Assembly: GCF_003605365.2 (NCBI RefSeq)
Contig: NZ_QYTU02000005.1
Span: forward strand, 1-64,000
Length of the DNA stretch: 64,000 nt
Source of the DNA: Siminovitchia fortis
GTDB lineage: Bacteria > Bacillota > Bacilli > Bacillales > Bacillaceae_C
Direction of reading: 5' to 3'
Shown: positions 44,878 through 53,994 of the stretch, piece after piece
How the letters are laid out: each line of letters begins with the position of its first letter
How positions within the stretch are numbered: the stretch's first letter is position 1
Made by a program: the position numbers and the translations under genes
Notes under the pieces: generated by a model
Seen by the model: the letters and a program-made list of their open reading frames with translations, nothing else
The model's database searches: none
What the model was told of the DNA's origin: nothing

Positions 44878-44916
44878 GGCGGGTTATGCCTTCCGAACGA
44901 GGCGCTCCCGCCTTTT
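44876..44916. terminator. Bidirectional terminator
   Basis: Stem AAGGCGGG / CCCGCCTT with a 23-base loop between converging genes. Confidence 0.7.
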
Positions 44917-44918
44917 GA

Positions 44919-45281
44919 TCATCCCAGTTTCATTTCTTTCCTTGCGCGGCCCGACCGGATCAGCCACATATGGACGAAAAACTCTACAAGTGTTAAAAGA
45001 AGAGCAGTGACAACAGCTCCAAAAAAAGTAACTTGAGCGGTAAAAAAGAAATAGCCTAAAATATAAATGATTAATGTAGAAAAGACAAAGTCCGTAATTG
45101 TACTGAACCAAAACGTGTTTCTCGACAATAATGCCCATTCGAGCAAATGTCCCGCAACAGCCAATGTGGCACCAATGACAATGGGCTGGTAGACATGGGA
45201 GAAATTCACATTCGTCAGCATACTTCCCGCGATGGCCACAACAATGGGGCAGATGATCAGTTTCATGATGAGATTCAACAT
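44919..45281 (-). CDS. DUF2512 family membrane protein (YndM-like)
   Basis: 120-residue protein with four predicted transmembrane helices (about 5-22, 30-50, 60-80, 84-108) and the family signature FWFSTITDFVFSTLIIYILGY. Members are widespread in Bacillaceae; role unknown. A competing longer frame (44884-45315) lacks the hydrophobic pattern and is discarded. Confidence 0.82.
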   Translation of the reverse strand: MLNLIMKLIICPIVVAIAGSMLTNVNFSHVYQPIVIGATLAVAGHLLEWALLSRNTFWFSTITDFVFSTLIIYILGYFFFTAQVTFFGAVVTALLLTLVEFFVHMWLIRSGRARKEMKLG

Positions 45282-45345
45282 AAAAAAAGGCCTCCTTTAT
45301 TGAAAAGGATGCCAAGACTTCTGCTTTTTTATTCCTTTCCCTTTC

Positions 45346-46182
45346 TCATTCTTTCTTCAGCGTCACTAAAACAATCTCGGGACGGTTAAAAATCCTGTAT
45401 GGGATGATGCTGTTACCGAGTCCCCGGCTTACGGCCATCGTCGTAATGCCTTTCGTATAGATTCCCGCGGTATATTTCGGGAACCATCCCTGACCAGGAG
45501 CAAAAAGGCCGCCGATTCCCGGAATCCGCACCTGCCCGCCATGGGCATGGCCGGTAAAAATCAGATCGACCTGCCTGTCAACATAAACATCAAACACCTC
45601 GGACCGGTGAGAAAGAAGCAGCCGATAATTTTGATCGGGTATACCATCAAAAGTACGGTCCATATACTTGGCAATCGTTTTCTCAGAAAGCTCGGCCGGC
45701 TCCATCAAAGGATCCTCAATGCCCGCAATCACGAGCTGTTCCCCGTTTTGCTCCAGAACCTTTGCTTCATTATTCAGTACAATGACCCCCAAGGCCCGAA
45801 GGGCGCCTGTGATTTCATCCACCTGATTGACGGCAACTTCATGATTGCCCGTAACATAATATACGTCTGCAACGCCGACCAATTTCCTGACGAGATGGAG
45901 GCTTTTTTCAAGATCATACCGGTTGCTGTCAATCAGATCTCCCGTCAGAAAAATCAAGTCCGGATTCAGTTTTTTTACTTTTTCAGCCAATTTCACTTGT
46001 TCTCTTCCAAATTCCGCGTCATGCAAATCTGACAGCTGCACAATGACGAGTCCATCAAAGGCTGCCGGAATCCGGTCAGACGATATTTCATGGGAAGACA
46101 CCTGAAGCCAGTGATTATTGACATATAAAAACACACCGACAAGTGCAATAATAAAAATGATTTTCAATACCTTATTTTTCAT
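45346..46182 (-). CDS. Membrane-anchored metallophosphoesterase (YkuE-like)
   Basis: 278-residue phosphoesterase with an N-terminal membrane helix (about 3-24) and the five motifs of the calcineurin-like fold: SDLHD, GDLID, GNHE, LSHR and GHAHGGQ. It should act outside the membrane or at its surface on a phosphodiester, possibly a lipid-linked compound. The ATG at 46182 lacks a good ribosome binding site of its own; a short upstream frame overlaps it (see 46172-46213). A TTG at 46191 is an alternative. Confidence 0.9.
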   Translation of the reverse strand: MKNKVLKIIFIIALVGVFLYVNNHWLQVSSHEISSDRIPAAFDGLVIVQLSDLHDAEFGREQVKLAEKVKKLNPDLIFLTGDLIDSNRYDLEKSLHLVRKLVGVADVYYVTGNHEVAVNQVDEITGALRALGVIVLNNEAKVLEQNGEQLVIAGIEDPLMEPAELSEKTIAKYMDRTFDGIPDQNYRLLLSHRSEVFDVYVDRQVDLIFTGHAHGGQVRIPGIGGLFAPGQGWFPKYTAGIYTKGITTMAVSRGLGNSIIPYRIFNRPEIVLVTLKKE

Positions 46183-46213
46183 CTTTGTCAAATTCGGATT
46201 TTACTAATTTCAT
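46172..46213 (-). CDS. 13-codon upstream ORF overlapping the phosphoesterase start
   Basis: ATG at 46213 with AAGGGGACGG 6 bases upstream, encoding MKLVKSEFDKDEK, stop overlapping the first codons of the phosphoesterase gene in another frame. As the downstream gene has no strong ribosome binding site, translation may be coupled through this leader. Confidence 0.4.
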   Translation of the reverse strand: MKLVKSEFDKDEK

Positions 46214-46313
46214 AGATTTCCGTCCCCTTCTATCCTCTGCATATTGTATCATTTTTTTCTTGGCCGAATAATGCCTGTACTAAATTTTATGCAAACGGCG
46301 GGCGGCTTCATTA

Positions 46314-46360
46314 CAAAAAAAGCCAGCCAATCGTGTCATCCACAGATTGACTGGCGTATT
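46314..46360 (-). terminator. Terminator after the small membrane protein gene
   Basis: Stem CGCCAGTCAATC / GATTGGCTGGC followed by seven T when read leftward. Confidence 0.85.
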
Positions 46361-46361
46361 T

Positions 46362-46631
46362 TTAAGGCTGCTGGACTTCTTTATTGTAATACTCGACGCT
46401 GTACTGCGCGCCTTCTCCGACCATTTTTGCATCTTCATGGTCGTATGGGTCAGGGCGTCCGGCTTTTTCCAACAAATCCGGTTTTTTGCGCCCTCCCCAA
46501 AGGTTCGATACTTTTTCCTTTATTTTTTCAAACATATCCATCGCTTTTCCGCGGTTTTCCTTAGTAGATAAAAGAGCCCCTGCCACACCAACTCCCAACA
46601 GTACATAAGGCATTTTTCCGGGTTTACCCAT
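46362..46631 (-). CDS. Small membrane-anchored hypothetical protein
   Basis: 89-residue protein: short N-terminal hydrophobic helix (MPYVLLGVGVAGALLS), then a Lys-rich helix (MDMFEKIKEKVSNLW) and an acidic tail. The pattern resembles YtxH-like stress proteins, but the family is not certain. Ribosome binding site GGAGG 6 bases before the ATG. Confidence 0.75.
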   Translation of the reverse strand: MGKPGKMPYVLLGVGVAGALLSTKENRGKAMDMFEKIKEKVSNLWGGRKKPDLLEKAGRPDPYDHEDAKMVGEGAQYSVEYYNKEVQQP

Positions 46632-46695
46632 TAAGAGGTTCCTCCTTTATTCCTTTCCCCTTATTTACCCGATTTTAAATCATTAAAACATGTTT

Positions 46696-47490
46696 TTACG
46701 CCATTTTTACATCGGCGTGTTTCGCGGCGTTGATTAGCTCTTTAATGTCATCCGGCTTTTCATCTGCGAGCGCCCGGACGATCTTGCTTCCGACAATGAC
46801 TCCGTCGCAGTGCCGGCTAAGACTTTGCACGTGTTCCGGCGTAGAAACGCCAAAGCCTGCCAATACCGGGGCGGAGGATAAAGATTTCAATTCTTTCAAA
46901 TATCCTGCAACCCCTTCTTCGTATTCAGATCTGGCCCCAGTCGTTCCTTTTACAGTCACCGCATAAAGGAACCCTTCCGTCCGTTTCGCGATTTCTTCCA
47001 GCCTGCTGCGCGGACTTGTCGGAGCAGCGAGGCGGATCAAGGCAATTTCATGTTTGGAAAGCGCAGGGACCACCAACTCCTCTTCCTCAAGTGGAAGATC
47101 CGGAATGATGACGCCGTCTACACCTGCTGCTTCACATTCTTCGGCAAACCGTTCCACTCCATAGACAAAAATCAAATTGAAGTAAGTCATCAGAACGATC
47201 GGAATCGAGCGCGATGCCTTGGATCCTTTCAATGTGTCCAGCACTTTTTCCAATGTTGTTCCATTGGAGAGCGCCCTGATTCCCGCTTCCTGTATCGTCG
47301 GGCCGTCTGCCACCGGATCGGAAAATGGAATGCCTAATTCAACGACAGTCGCCCCGCTTTTTTCCAAAAATGAAATTTGGTCCGCTAATTTTTCAAGGCC
47401 TCCGTCGCCCGCCATGATATAAGGGACAAAAACTTTGTTTCCCTGTTGCAAAACGCCCTGGATCGCTTCATCAATCCTTTTTTTACCCAT
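46696..47490 (-). CDS. trpA: Tryptophan synthase alpha subunit
   Basis: 264-residue TIM barrel that cleaves indole-3-glycerol phosphate. Catalytic Glu in [19 protein letters not shown], catalytic Asp in [13 protein letters not shown], and phosphate loop [10 protein letters not shown]. Its start overlaps the trpB stop by eight bases. Last gene of trpDCFBA. Confidence 0.97.
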   Translation of the reverse strand: MGKKRIDEAIQGVLQQGNKVFVPYIMAGDGGLEKLADQISFLEKSGATVVELGIPFSDPVADGPTIQEAGIRALSNGTTLEKVLDTLKGSKASRSIPIVLMTYFNLIFVYGVERFAEECEAAGVDGVIIPDLPLEEEELVVPALSKHEIALIRLAAPTSPRSRLEEIAKRTEGFLYAVTVKGTTGARSEYEEGVAGYLKELKSLSSAPVLAGFGVSTPEHVQSLSRHCDGVIVGSKIVRALADEKPDDIKELINAAKHADVKMA

Positions 47491-48688
47491 TCTGTCCGCC
47501 TCCCAACGCTGCTCTTACTGTTTCGACATCCTTGTCCCCTCTTCCGGACAAGCAGATGACCAATGTTTCTTCCTGACTCATTTCCTTAGCCAGTTTGATG
47601 GCATAAGCGACGGCGTGCGAGCTTTCCAAAGCAGGAATGATGCCTTCCGTTTTCGATAAAAGCTGGAAGGCTTCCAATGCTTCACCGTCTGTCGCGGAAG
47701 TGTATGCCACCCTTCCGGAATCTTTTAAATAGGCATGTTCCGGACCTACTCCGGGATAATCCAAGCCGGCCGAAATGGAATGTGCTCCTTGAATCTGTCC
47801 CGCTTCATCCTGCAGCAAATATGTCAACGTTCCGTGTAAAACTCCGGCTTTTCCGTCCGTCAGCGTCGCTGCATGCTTTCCGGTTTCAATTCCGGATCCT
47901 GCCGCTTCAACCCCATAAATCTTCACTTCTTTATCTTCCACAAACGGATGGAACATTCCCATCGCGTTGCTCCCGCCTCCGATGCAGGCAACGACTGCAT
48001 CTGGAAGCTTTCCTTCCTGCTCCAGCATCTGCTTTTTCGTTTCCTTCCCGATCACGCTTTGAAAATCGCGGACAATTTCCGGGAACGGGTGCGGCCCTAC
48101 AACGGATCCCAGAATATAGTGCGTATCCTCCACATTGGCAACCCAGTAGCGCAGCGCTTCGTTCACCGCATCTTTCAATGTGCCGTTTCCTTGGGACACA
48201 CTTCTCACTTCAGCTCCGAGCAGTTCCATCCGGAATACGTTCAGCTGCTGGCGCCTGATGTCTTCTTCCCCCATGAATACGATGCATTCCAATCCAAGCA
48301 GGGCGCAGACTGTAGCCGTCGCAACCCCGTGCTGGCCTGCGCCTGTTTCGGCAACAACTTTCTTTTTGCCCATCCGAAGCGTCAGCAGCGCCTGCCCGAT
48401 CGTATTGTTGATCTTATGAGCGCCAGTGTGGTTCAAATCTTCGCGCTTCAAGTAAATTTTCGCCCCGCCGATTTTTTCGGTTAAATTTTCCGCAAAATAT
48501 AACGGCGTCTCCCTGCCGATATACTGTTTTAAATAATAATCCATCTGCTCCGTGAATCCGGGGTCGGCAGCCGCCTTTTTATATTCCTCTTCCAATTCCA
48601 ACACTGCGGTCATTAACGTTTCCGGAACAAAACGTCCTCCGAACTGTCCGTACCGGCCTTTTTCATCAGGTAACACATTGATAGCCAT
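47483..48688 (-). CDS. trpB: Tryptophan synthase beta subunit
   Basis: 401-residue PLP enzyme joining indole and serine to tryptophan. PLP lysine in [18 protein letters not shown], the phosphate-binding GGGSNAMG, and the allosteric C-terminal [10 protein letters not shown]. Downstream of trpF by 15 bases. Confidence 0.98.
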   Translation of the reverse strand: MAINVLPDEKGRYGQFGGRFVPETLMTAVLELEEEYKKAAADPGFTEQMDYYLKQYIGRETPLYFAENLTEKIGGAKIYLKREDLNHTGAHKINNTIGQALLTLRMGKKKVVAETGAGQHGVATATVCALLGLECIVFMGEEDIRRQQLNVFRMELLGAEVRSVSQGNGTLKDAVNEALRYWVANVEDTHYILGSVVGPHPFPEIVRDFQSVIGKETKKQMLEQEGKLPDAVVACIGGGSNAMGMFHPFVEDKEVKIYGVEAAGSGIETGKHAATLTDGKAGVLHGTLTYLLQDEAGQIQGAHSISAGLDYPGVGPEHAYLKDSGRVAYTSATDGEALEAFQLLSKTEGIIPALESSHAVAYAIKLAKEMSQEETLVICLSGRGDKDVETVRAALGGGQNG

Positions 48689-48703
48689 AGCCTTTTCTCT
48701 CCC

Positions 48704-49312
48704 TTAATAAGATTGTTTTGCCGTTTTGATAAAATCAATTAGTTTTTGATGGTCTTTTTTCCCGTTTGTTTCCACGCCGCTTGATACATCCACTGCCGCG
48801 GGCTGGACTTGCCTGATCGCTTCAGTCACGTTGGCTTGATTGAGGCCGCCAGCCAAAATCATTTTTTCCCTTGGAAGGTTTTGATCCTGTAGAAGGCTCC
48901 AATCGAACGGCTTCCCGCTTCCTCCGCGGTAATGGATTCCGGGACTGTCCACAAGGTAAAAGTCACATTCGTATTCAGACAACTTTTTCACGTCGGCTGC
49001 TTTCTTGATGGTAAAAGCCTTAATGAGCGGAAGCGATAGCTCTTTGCAAAATGCCGGTGTTTCATCTCCATGGAGCTGGATGTAATCAAGTCCGGCTGTT
49101 TCTGCGATACGACGAATATTTTCAATTGTTTCGTTGACAAAAACGCCAACCGCAGCCACATGGTCAGGAAGCCGTCCCACGATATTCTTTGTGGCATCAG
49201 GCTCGATCCTCCTTGAACTGTCGGCAAAAACGAATCCGAGCATGTCGGCTCCCGCTTCGTACGCCGTTTGTGCTGTTTCCATTGTTGTAATGCCGCAAAT
49301 TTTCACTTTCAA
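48704..49312 (-). CDS. trpF: Phosphoribosylanthranilate isomerase
   Basis: 202-residue TIM barrel. Catalytic Cys in KVKICGITTMETA, Asp in AAVDVSSGVET near the C-terminus. Start is TTG directly after the trpC stop (TGATTG), so translation is coupled and probably reduced. Confidence 0.95.
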   Translation of the reverse strand: MKVKICGITTMETAQTAYEAGADMLGFVFADSSRRIEPDATKNIVGRLPDHVAAVGVFVNETIENIRRIAETAGLDYIQLHGDETPAFCKELSLPLIKAFTIKKAADVKKLSEYECDFYLVDSPGIHYRGGSGKPFDWSLLQDQNLPREKMILAGGLNQANVTEAIRQVQPAAVDVSSGVETNGKKDHQKLIDFIKTAKQSY

Positions 49313-50101
49313 TCAGCGCACCGCCCTGCGCAGCGGAATCCGGATTTCATCCATCGTTGCAGCGATATCCGCCGATCGCATGAGCGTTTCCCCGACAAGC
49401 ACCGCCCTGGCTCCCGCAGCTTCTGCAAATGCAACATCTTCCCGAGTCCGGATCCCGCTTTCGCTGACAACCACAATATTTTCGTCCTTTATTAAAGCGG
49501 CTACCCGCTCTGTCACCGCCAAATCGACGTTGAATGTTTTCAAGTCGCGGTTATTGATGCCGATAATATCCGCACCGATCCGGAGGGCCGTCTCCGCTTC
49601 CTTCTCATTGTGGACTTCAAATAACACATCCATGCCAAGCGATTTCGCGTAGCCATACAAATCCCTGAGCTGCTCTTCCTTCAATGCCGCTGCAATGAGT
49701 AAAATGATGCTTGCCCCATGATCAACGGCTGTGTCGATTTGCACACGGTCAATCATGAAATCCTTGCAAAGCAGAGGGATTTCAGGTACTGCTGAAGCAA
49801 CTGCCGACAAATCAGCCATCGATCCGTTGAAAAACTGCCGGTCCGTCAGTACCGAAATCGCCGCGGCACCAGCTTTTTCATATTGCTTTGCCTGCGTGAC
49901 CGGGTCCACCGTTTGATTGATGTCCCCTTTGGATGGCGAAGCGCGCTTCACCTCTGCAATGACGCTCATCGTCTCGGATGTCCTTAAGCTTTCATATAAT
50001 GATTTTCTTTTCACAGGCTTTTGGTGCTTAAAACTATAAATGGCTTTCAGTTCGTTTACTTCTATTTCTTTCTGTGCAATGATACGATCCAAAATTGTCA
50101 T
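49313..50101 (-). CDS. trpC: Indole-3-glycerol phosphate synthase
   Basis: 262-residue TIM barrel. Motifs EVKRASPSKGDI (substrate Lys), ISVLTDRQFFNGS, LLCKDFMID (catalytic Lys) and VVSESGIRTREDV. It begins one base after the trpD stop. Confidence 0.97.
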   Translation of the reverse strand: MTILDRIIAQKEIEVNELKAIYSFKHQKPVKRKSLYESLRTSETMSVIAEVKRASPSKGDINQTVDPVTQAKQYEKAGAAAISVLTDRQFFNGSMADLSAVASAVPEIPLLCKDFMIDRVQIDTAVDHGASIILLIAAALKEEQLRDLYGYAKSLGMDVLFEVHNEKEAETALRIGADIIGINNRDLKTFNVDLAVTERVAALIKDENIVVVSESGIRTREDVAFAEAAGARAVLVGETLMRSADIAATMDEIRIPLRRAVR

Positions 50102-50102
50102 A

Positions 50103-51128
50103 TTAAACCACTCCCCGCTCTAATCTCCCGTTTTTTCTGATTAAAAACTCCAATTTTGACATGGCCGCCCCTGAATCGATGCTTTCCTTTGCCAATTGAA
50201 TCCCTTCCTGGATCGTGTCCGTCCTGCCGCTTGCAAAAATCCCTACCCCGGCGTTCAGAAGAACGGTATCACGGAAAGGGCCGTCATCCCCGCGCAATAT
50301 ACTCATCAAGATGCTGGCATTTCTTTCCGCATCTCCGCCTGTAATTTCTTCCAATGAATAAGTTGGGAGGCCGGCTTCCTCAGGAGTCAAGGTGATTGAA
50401 TGAAGCTTCCCTCCATCCAAAATGACCAGATGATTTTCACCTGCCAGTGACAATTCATCCATATGGCCTGCTCCATTTACGATAACCGCGCGCTTTCTTC
50501 CAAGTCTCTTCAGAACGCTTCCCATCAGCTCCAATTTATCGCGGCGGTAAATTCCCATCAGCTGAGTGTCGAGTTCAATCGGATTCGTCAAAGGCCCGAT
50601 CAGGTTAAAAATGGTCGGAACCCGTAAATCCTTTCTAACTTTCATCACCTGCTTCATTCCGGGGTGAACGTACGGTGCGAATAAAAAAGCGATATTATTT
50701 TCTTCGAGCAGCTCTTCCGTCTGTTCCGGCGTACATTCAAGCGCCACTCCCAAATGCTCCAGAACATCCGCGCTGCCTGTCTGGCTGGACACACTCCTGT
50801 TTCCGTGCTTGGCGATTTTGATGCCGGCTCCGGCAATGACAAACGCAGAAGCTGTGCTGATATTGAAGCTTTTCGAACCATCGCCGCCTGTTCCACAGTT
50901 GTCCATAACGCTTCCCCGGACCGATTTGATGGGAACTGATTTTTCACGGATGGCCTGAACCAACCCCGCGATTTCGTCCGCCGTTTCCCCTTTTAACGCA
51001 AGGAGCCCGAGCAATGCCCCCGCCTCACTGTCCGAAGCTTCCCCCGTAAAAAGAAGCCCGGCCGCTTCCTTCATCTCTTCTATGCTCAAACTTTCACCGG
51101 CCATCAGTTTTTGCAATTGTGATTTCAT
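50103..51128 (-). CDS. trpD: Anthranilate phosphoribosyltransferase
   Basis: 341-residue enzyme that adds phosphoribose to anthranilate. Motifs DNCGTGGDGSKSFNIST (PRPP loop), KHGNRSVSSQTGSADVLE and FNLIGPLTNP. First structural gene after the double T-box leader. trpE and trpG, which usually come before it, are absent, so anthranilate must be made from genes elsewhere. Confidence 0.97.
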   Translation of the reverse strand: MKSQLQKLMAGESLSIEEMKEAAGLLFTGEASDSEAGALLGLLALKGETADEIAGLVQAIREKSVPIKSVRGSVMDNCGTGGDGSKSFNISTASAFVIAGAGIKIAKHGNRSVSSQTGSADVLEHLGVALECTPEQTEELLEENNIAFLFAPYVHPGMKQVMKVRKDLRVPTIFNLIGPLTNPIELDTQLMGIYRRDKLELMGSVLKRLGRKRAVIVNGAGHMDELSLAGENHLVILDGGKLHSITLTPEEAGLPTYSLEEITGGDAERNASILMSILRGDDGPFRDTVLLNAGVGIFASGRTDTIQEGIQLAKESIDSGAAMSKLEFLIRKNGRLERGVV

Positions 51129-51164
51129 GTGAATAACCTCCCGTTTTTATCTTTTACAAAACAA

Positions 51165-51440
51165 AAAGCCCTCTATAAATACACATAAGTGCATTTATAG
51201 AGGGCGATATAGTCGCGGTGCCACCTCTTATTGAAGATCATCAAACATCTCCATCTCATTCGGGTACAGCGCCTTTTTTAACATGCGCGATACCCTATCC
51301 CTGTAACGGGGGAAGCCGTCTTTCCCTACTCGATTCAGGAAAACTCTCATAAGCCCATTCCACAAAGCGGTGCGCGCCGGATTCCCACCATCACCGGCTC
51401 TCTGTTCCGTCACCTGCCAAGTGTACTCTTCTTATTCATC
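51165..51440 (-). promoter_or_regulatory. T-box leader 2 (Trp specifier), next to trpD
   Basis: Read leftward: AGTA bulge near 51430 (GAAGAGTACA), the GGTGATGG arm, the specifier TGG at 51355-51357 in the context GTGGAA-TGG-GCTTATG, the T-box AGGTGGCACCGCGAC (51212-51226), and a terminator stem GCCCTCTATAAATGCA / TGTATTTATAGAGGGC followed by TTTTTG at 51164-51205. Uncharged tRNA-Trp should stabilise the antiterminator and allow trpDCFBA transcription. Confidence 0.93.
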
Positions 51441-51467
51441 GATTTTTATTTTTTAAATTATAATACA

Positions 51468-51750
51468 AAAAGGGCCCCTCATCCAAAGGACGAGGGAACC
51501 CGTGGTACCACCTTTATTAGCCGAAGAACGGCTCGCTTTGCCGGCAGCAAGCTTGATCGCTTATTGCCCGTCTCTTTTAACGTCGAGACCCACGTCGAAA
51601 CCTACTGCCTGCCCGCGGCAAGGTTCAGTTTGAAGGCTCGGAAGTCCATTCACCGTTTCCGCACACCAGTTCTCACCTGCCACTGGCTCTCTTAAGTGCT
51701 GAAAAACAGCTACTCCTCTTCGTCACAGCCGAAAATATCCGTTAAAGTTT
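51468..51750 (-). promoter_or_regulatory. T-box leader 1 (Trp specifier), promoter-proximal
   Basis: Read leftward: AGTA bulge (AGAGGAGTAGCTG), the specifier TGG at 51646-51648 in GGTGAA-TGG-ACTTCCGAG, the T-box AAAGGTGGTACCACGGG (about 51500-51516) and a terminator stem TCCCTCGTCC / GGATGAGGGGCC followed by CTTTTTTG. It precedes leader 2 in the same transcript, so two tRNA-Trp checkpoints act in series. Confidence 0.92.
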
Positions 51751-51762
51751 TAATTATTTAAG

Positions 51763-51791
51763 ATGATAACTTTTTGATAAATGGAAGTCAA
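51763..51791 (-). promoter_or_regulatory. SigA promoter of the trp operon
   Basis: Read leftward: TTGACT (51786-51791), 17 bases, TATCAT (51763-51768), immediately upstream of the first T-box leader and just after the brnQ stop. Confidence 0.85.
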
Positions 51792-51817
51792 GGACTTTTT
51801 CATTTTTTTAAGTCAAT

Positions 51818-53188
51818 TTAGACTTCAGTTGCCCGCATATCTTCCTGCTTTTGATATTTCACACGTCCGATGATTCCTGTCACCAGGATGACAACAAGCA
51901 CCGGCACAAGCCAGCCGAGGCCTTCCGTGTACATTGGAAGATTGTTTTTATAAAAGTCAATGATTGAAAACAGCCAATTCGGATACTGAATCTCAAAAGT
52001 ATCAAAGAATGTTTTCAAACCGTCGATGATGCTGATGCAGAAAGTCACAGCAATCGTAGCAACATAAACAAGCCTTGAATGTTTAAATAACGGCGACAGG
52101 AATGTGAGAAGCATGAGTACAATGGCCAGCGGATACAGGAACATCAGCACCGGAACCGAGTAATTGATAATGTTCGCCAACCCGAAATTCGCAATCGTAA
52201 ATGACAGCAGGGAAAAGAATAGAACAAATGCTTTGTAGCTGATTTTTGGAAAAAGCAAGTTAAAATACTCGCCGCATGCTGTAATCAGTCCGATGCTTGT
52301 TGTAAGACAGGCAAGAATGATGATTATCGCAAGCATCACTGCTCCGAACGTTCCGAAATAATAAGAGGATGCATTGCTTAAAACAGGTCCGCCCGTATCA
52401 AAAAGACCGAACATTTCGGTGCTTGTCGCACCCAAATAGGCGATTCCCACATAAATGATTCCTAGAAAAATAGTTGCAACTATACCCGATTTCATCGTTG
52501 CCGACAGAATTTCTTTTTTAGACGTGATGCCAAGTGCCCTGATCGCGTTGATGACAATGATACCAAAAACAAGTGATGCAAGGGCATCCATCGTATTGTA
52601 GCCTTCGGTGAATCCTTTCATGAACGCACCGCTGCTGTAGGCTTCCTGAGGAGCTTCAAATGATCCCATCGGTTTGACAATGACGGTAATCAATAAAACC
52701 GCCAGAAGAATGATAATCCCCGGTGATAGGATTTTTCCGACACGGTCGACAATTTTTGATGGATTCAAAGAAAGCCAGAGAGTGACGCCGAAAAACAGCA
52801 GAGTAAAAATAAATAGCCCTATTTTGACATAATCATCGCCCACAAAAGGAGCAATCCCGATATCATAAGCTACGGCCCCTGTCCGCGGAGTAGCAAAAAA
52901 AGGTCCAATTGTCAGATAAAGAAGCGCAGTAAAAATCACGGCGTAAACCGGGTGAATCCGGCTTGCCAATTCCTGAAGATTACGGCTTCCCGAAAATCCC
53001 ATGGCCAGGATTCCCAGGAACGGCAAACCTGTTCCTGTAATTAAAAATCCGATAACTGCAGGCCAAAGATTAGTTCCTGCATTTTGCCCGAGTGAAGCCG
53101 GAAAAATGAGATTCCCCGCTCCGAAAAACAAAGCAAATAACATCACTCCAATGACGAAGTATGATGAAAATGAAAGTTTTTCCTTCAT
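51818..53188 (-). CDS. brnQ: Branched-chain amino acid transporter BrnQ
   Basis: 456-residue integral membrane carrier (LIVCS family) with about 12 hydrophobic segments; N-terminal FFGAGNLIFPASLGQNAG is the signature of BrnQ. Imports leucine, isoleucine and valine with sodium or protons. GGAGG precedes the ATG. The T-box leaders lie downstream, so they do not control it. Confidence 0.95.
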   Translation of the reverse strand: MKEKLSFSSYFVIGVMLFALFFGAGNLIFPASLGQNAGTNLWPAVIGFLITGTGLPFLGILAMGFSGSRNLQELASRIHPVYAVIFTALLYLTIGPFFATPRTGAVAYDIGIAPFVGDDYVKIGLFIFTLLFFGVTLWLSLNPSKIVDRVGKILSPGIIILLAVLLITVIVKPMGSFEAPQEAYSSGAFMKGFTEGYNTMDALASLVFGIIVINAIRALGITSKKEILSATMKSGIVATIFLGIIYVGIAYLGATSTEMFGLFDTGGPVLSNASSYYFGTFGAVMLAIIIILACLTTSIGLITACGEYFNLLFPKISYKAFVLFFSLLSFTIANFGLANIINYSVPVLMFLYPLAIVLMLLTFLSPLFKHSRLVYVATIAVTFCISIIDGLKTFFDTFEIQYPNWLFSIIDFYKNNLPMYTEGLGWLVPVLVVILVTGIIGRVKYQKQEDMRATEV

Positions 53189-53356
53189 AATGATTTGTTC
53201 CCCTCCAAGATGTAAGAAAAGTAAGAAATTTTGTCGAAATATTTATTTTATCAGACTTTACTATAATACCTTTTTTATGGCATGTGTGCAACGGACGGAA
53301 GATTTTTCAAGATTCATTACTCGACAATAAGTATCCTGCGGTTTAAAATTATACTG

Positions 53357-53375
53357 AATTCAAAATATATGAATT
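53357..53375. promoter_or_regulatory. Possible MhqR operator
   Basis: Inverted repeat AATTCA-N7-TGAATT about 30 bases upstream of the mhqR start, a size and symmetry typical of MarR-type operators. It is not the exact B. subtilis MhqR box, so the link is inferred. Confidence 0.4.
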
Positions 53376-53403
53376 AAGGATAATTGTAGAATGGAGGTGC
53401 GAA

Positions 53404-53835
53404 ATGAGCCAAAACTTATCATTAAAATCATTTGTCGTTTTAATGAAGGCGGCCAAGTCGATGCAGGAAAAAATCAAACAGGATGTGTCCAATTATGGAG
53501 TCAATCTTTCGGAGTTCACAGTTTTGGAGGCACTCTATCATAAGGGACAGATGACGGTTCAGCAGATTTGCAGCAAAGTGCTGATCGCCAGCGGGTCGAT
53601 GACCTATGTGATCGACAAACTGGAGAAAAAGGGAATGCTTGAAAGGAAAGCCTGTCCCGAAGATCGCAGGGTTGTCCATCTAATGTTGACCGAAGCGGGA
53701 AAGGCATTCATGGAAAAAGTTTTTCCAAAGCACCAACAATTGATTGAAGATATTTTTGGTGATGTTAGTGAAAAGGAAAAAGAAATGTTAATCGATCTGC
53801 TTAAAAGAATCGGCCAACGTGCTAACAATATATGA
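53404..53835 (+). CDS. mhqR: MarR family repressor, MhqR-like
   Basis: 143-residue winged-helix repressor: ELTVLEALYHKGQMTVQQICSKV for the HTH and KGMLERKACPEDRRVV for the wing. In B. subtilis MhqR controls quinone/catechol detoxification genes including mhqO, mhqD and an azoreductase-like enzyme. Here it is followed by a truncated mhqO, mhqD and a quinone reductase, so the assignment is well supported. GGAGG is 8 bases upstream of the ATG. Confidence 0.87.
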   Translation: MSQNLSLKSFVVLMKAAKSMQEKIKQDVSNYGVNLSEFTVLEALYHKGQMTVQQICSKVLIASGSMTYVIDKLEKKGMLERKACPEDRRVVHLMLTEAGKAFMEKVFPKHQQLIEDIFGDVSEKEKEMLIDLLKRIGQRANNI

Positions 53836-53849
53836 AAGGAGCTTTCATG

Positions 53850-53954
53850 ATGAATAAAACAACAGACGGCATCCACCATATCACTGCGATTGTCGGACAT
53901 CCGCAGGAGAAGCTGGACATTACGTTAATCTTGTTTGAAGAGAAAATTCAGTAA
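53850..53954 (+). pseudogene. mhqO: Truncated mhqO (ring-cleaving dioxygenase) stub
   Basis: An ORF with a good ribosome binding site (AAAGGAG) starts MNKTTDGIHHITAIVGHPQE, which is the conserved N-terminus of MhqO/MhqA glyoxalase-fold dioxygenases, including the first metal-binding His. After residue 20 the homology stops and the frame runs into repeat DNA (KLDITLILFEEKIQ, stop at 53952-53954). A full-length MhqO has about 310 residues, so more than 90 percent of the gene has been lost. The junction coincides with GAAGCTGGAC, the end of the dispersed repeat. Confidence 0.85.
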
Positions 53955-53970
53955 AATTTTATGTTTTCTT
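53909..53970 (+). repeat. Repeat fragment at the mhqO deletion junction
   Basis: Matches 44063-44124 over 62 bases with only a few differences, starting at GAAGCTGGACATTACG. It provides the last 14 codons of the mhqO stub. Confidence 0.9.
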
Positions 53971-53994
53971 ATCTTTCAATGAAAGGAGTACACA

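Noticed and set aside
44884-45315. 143-residue Cys/His-rich frame
   Set aside because: Shadow of the DUF2512 gene in another frame.
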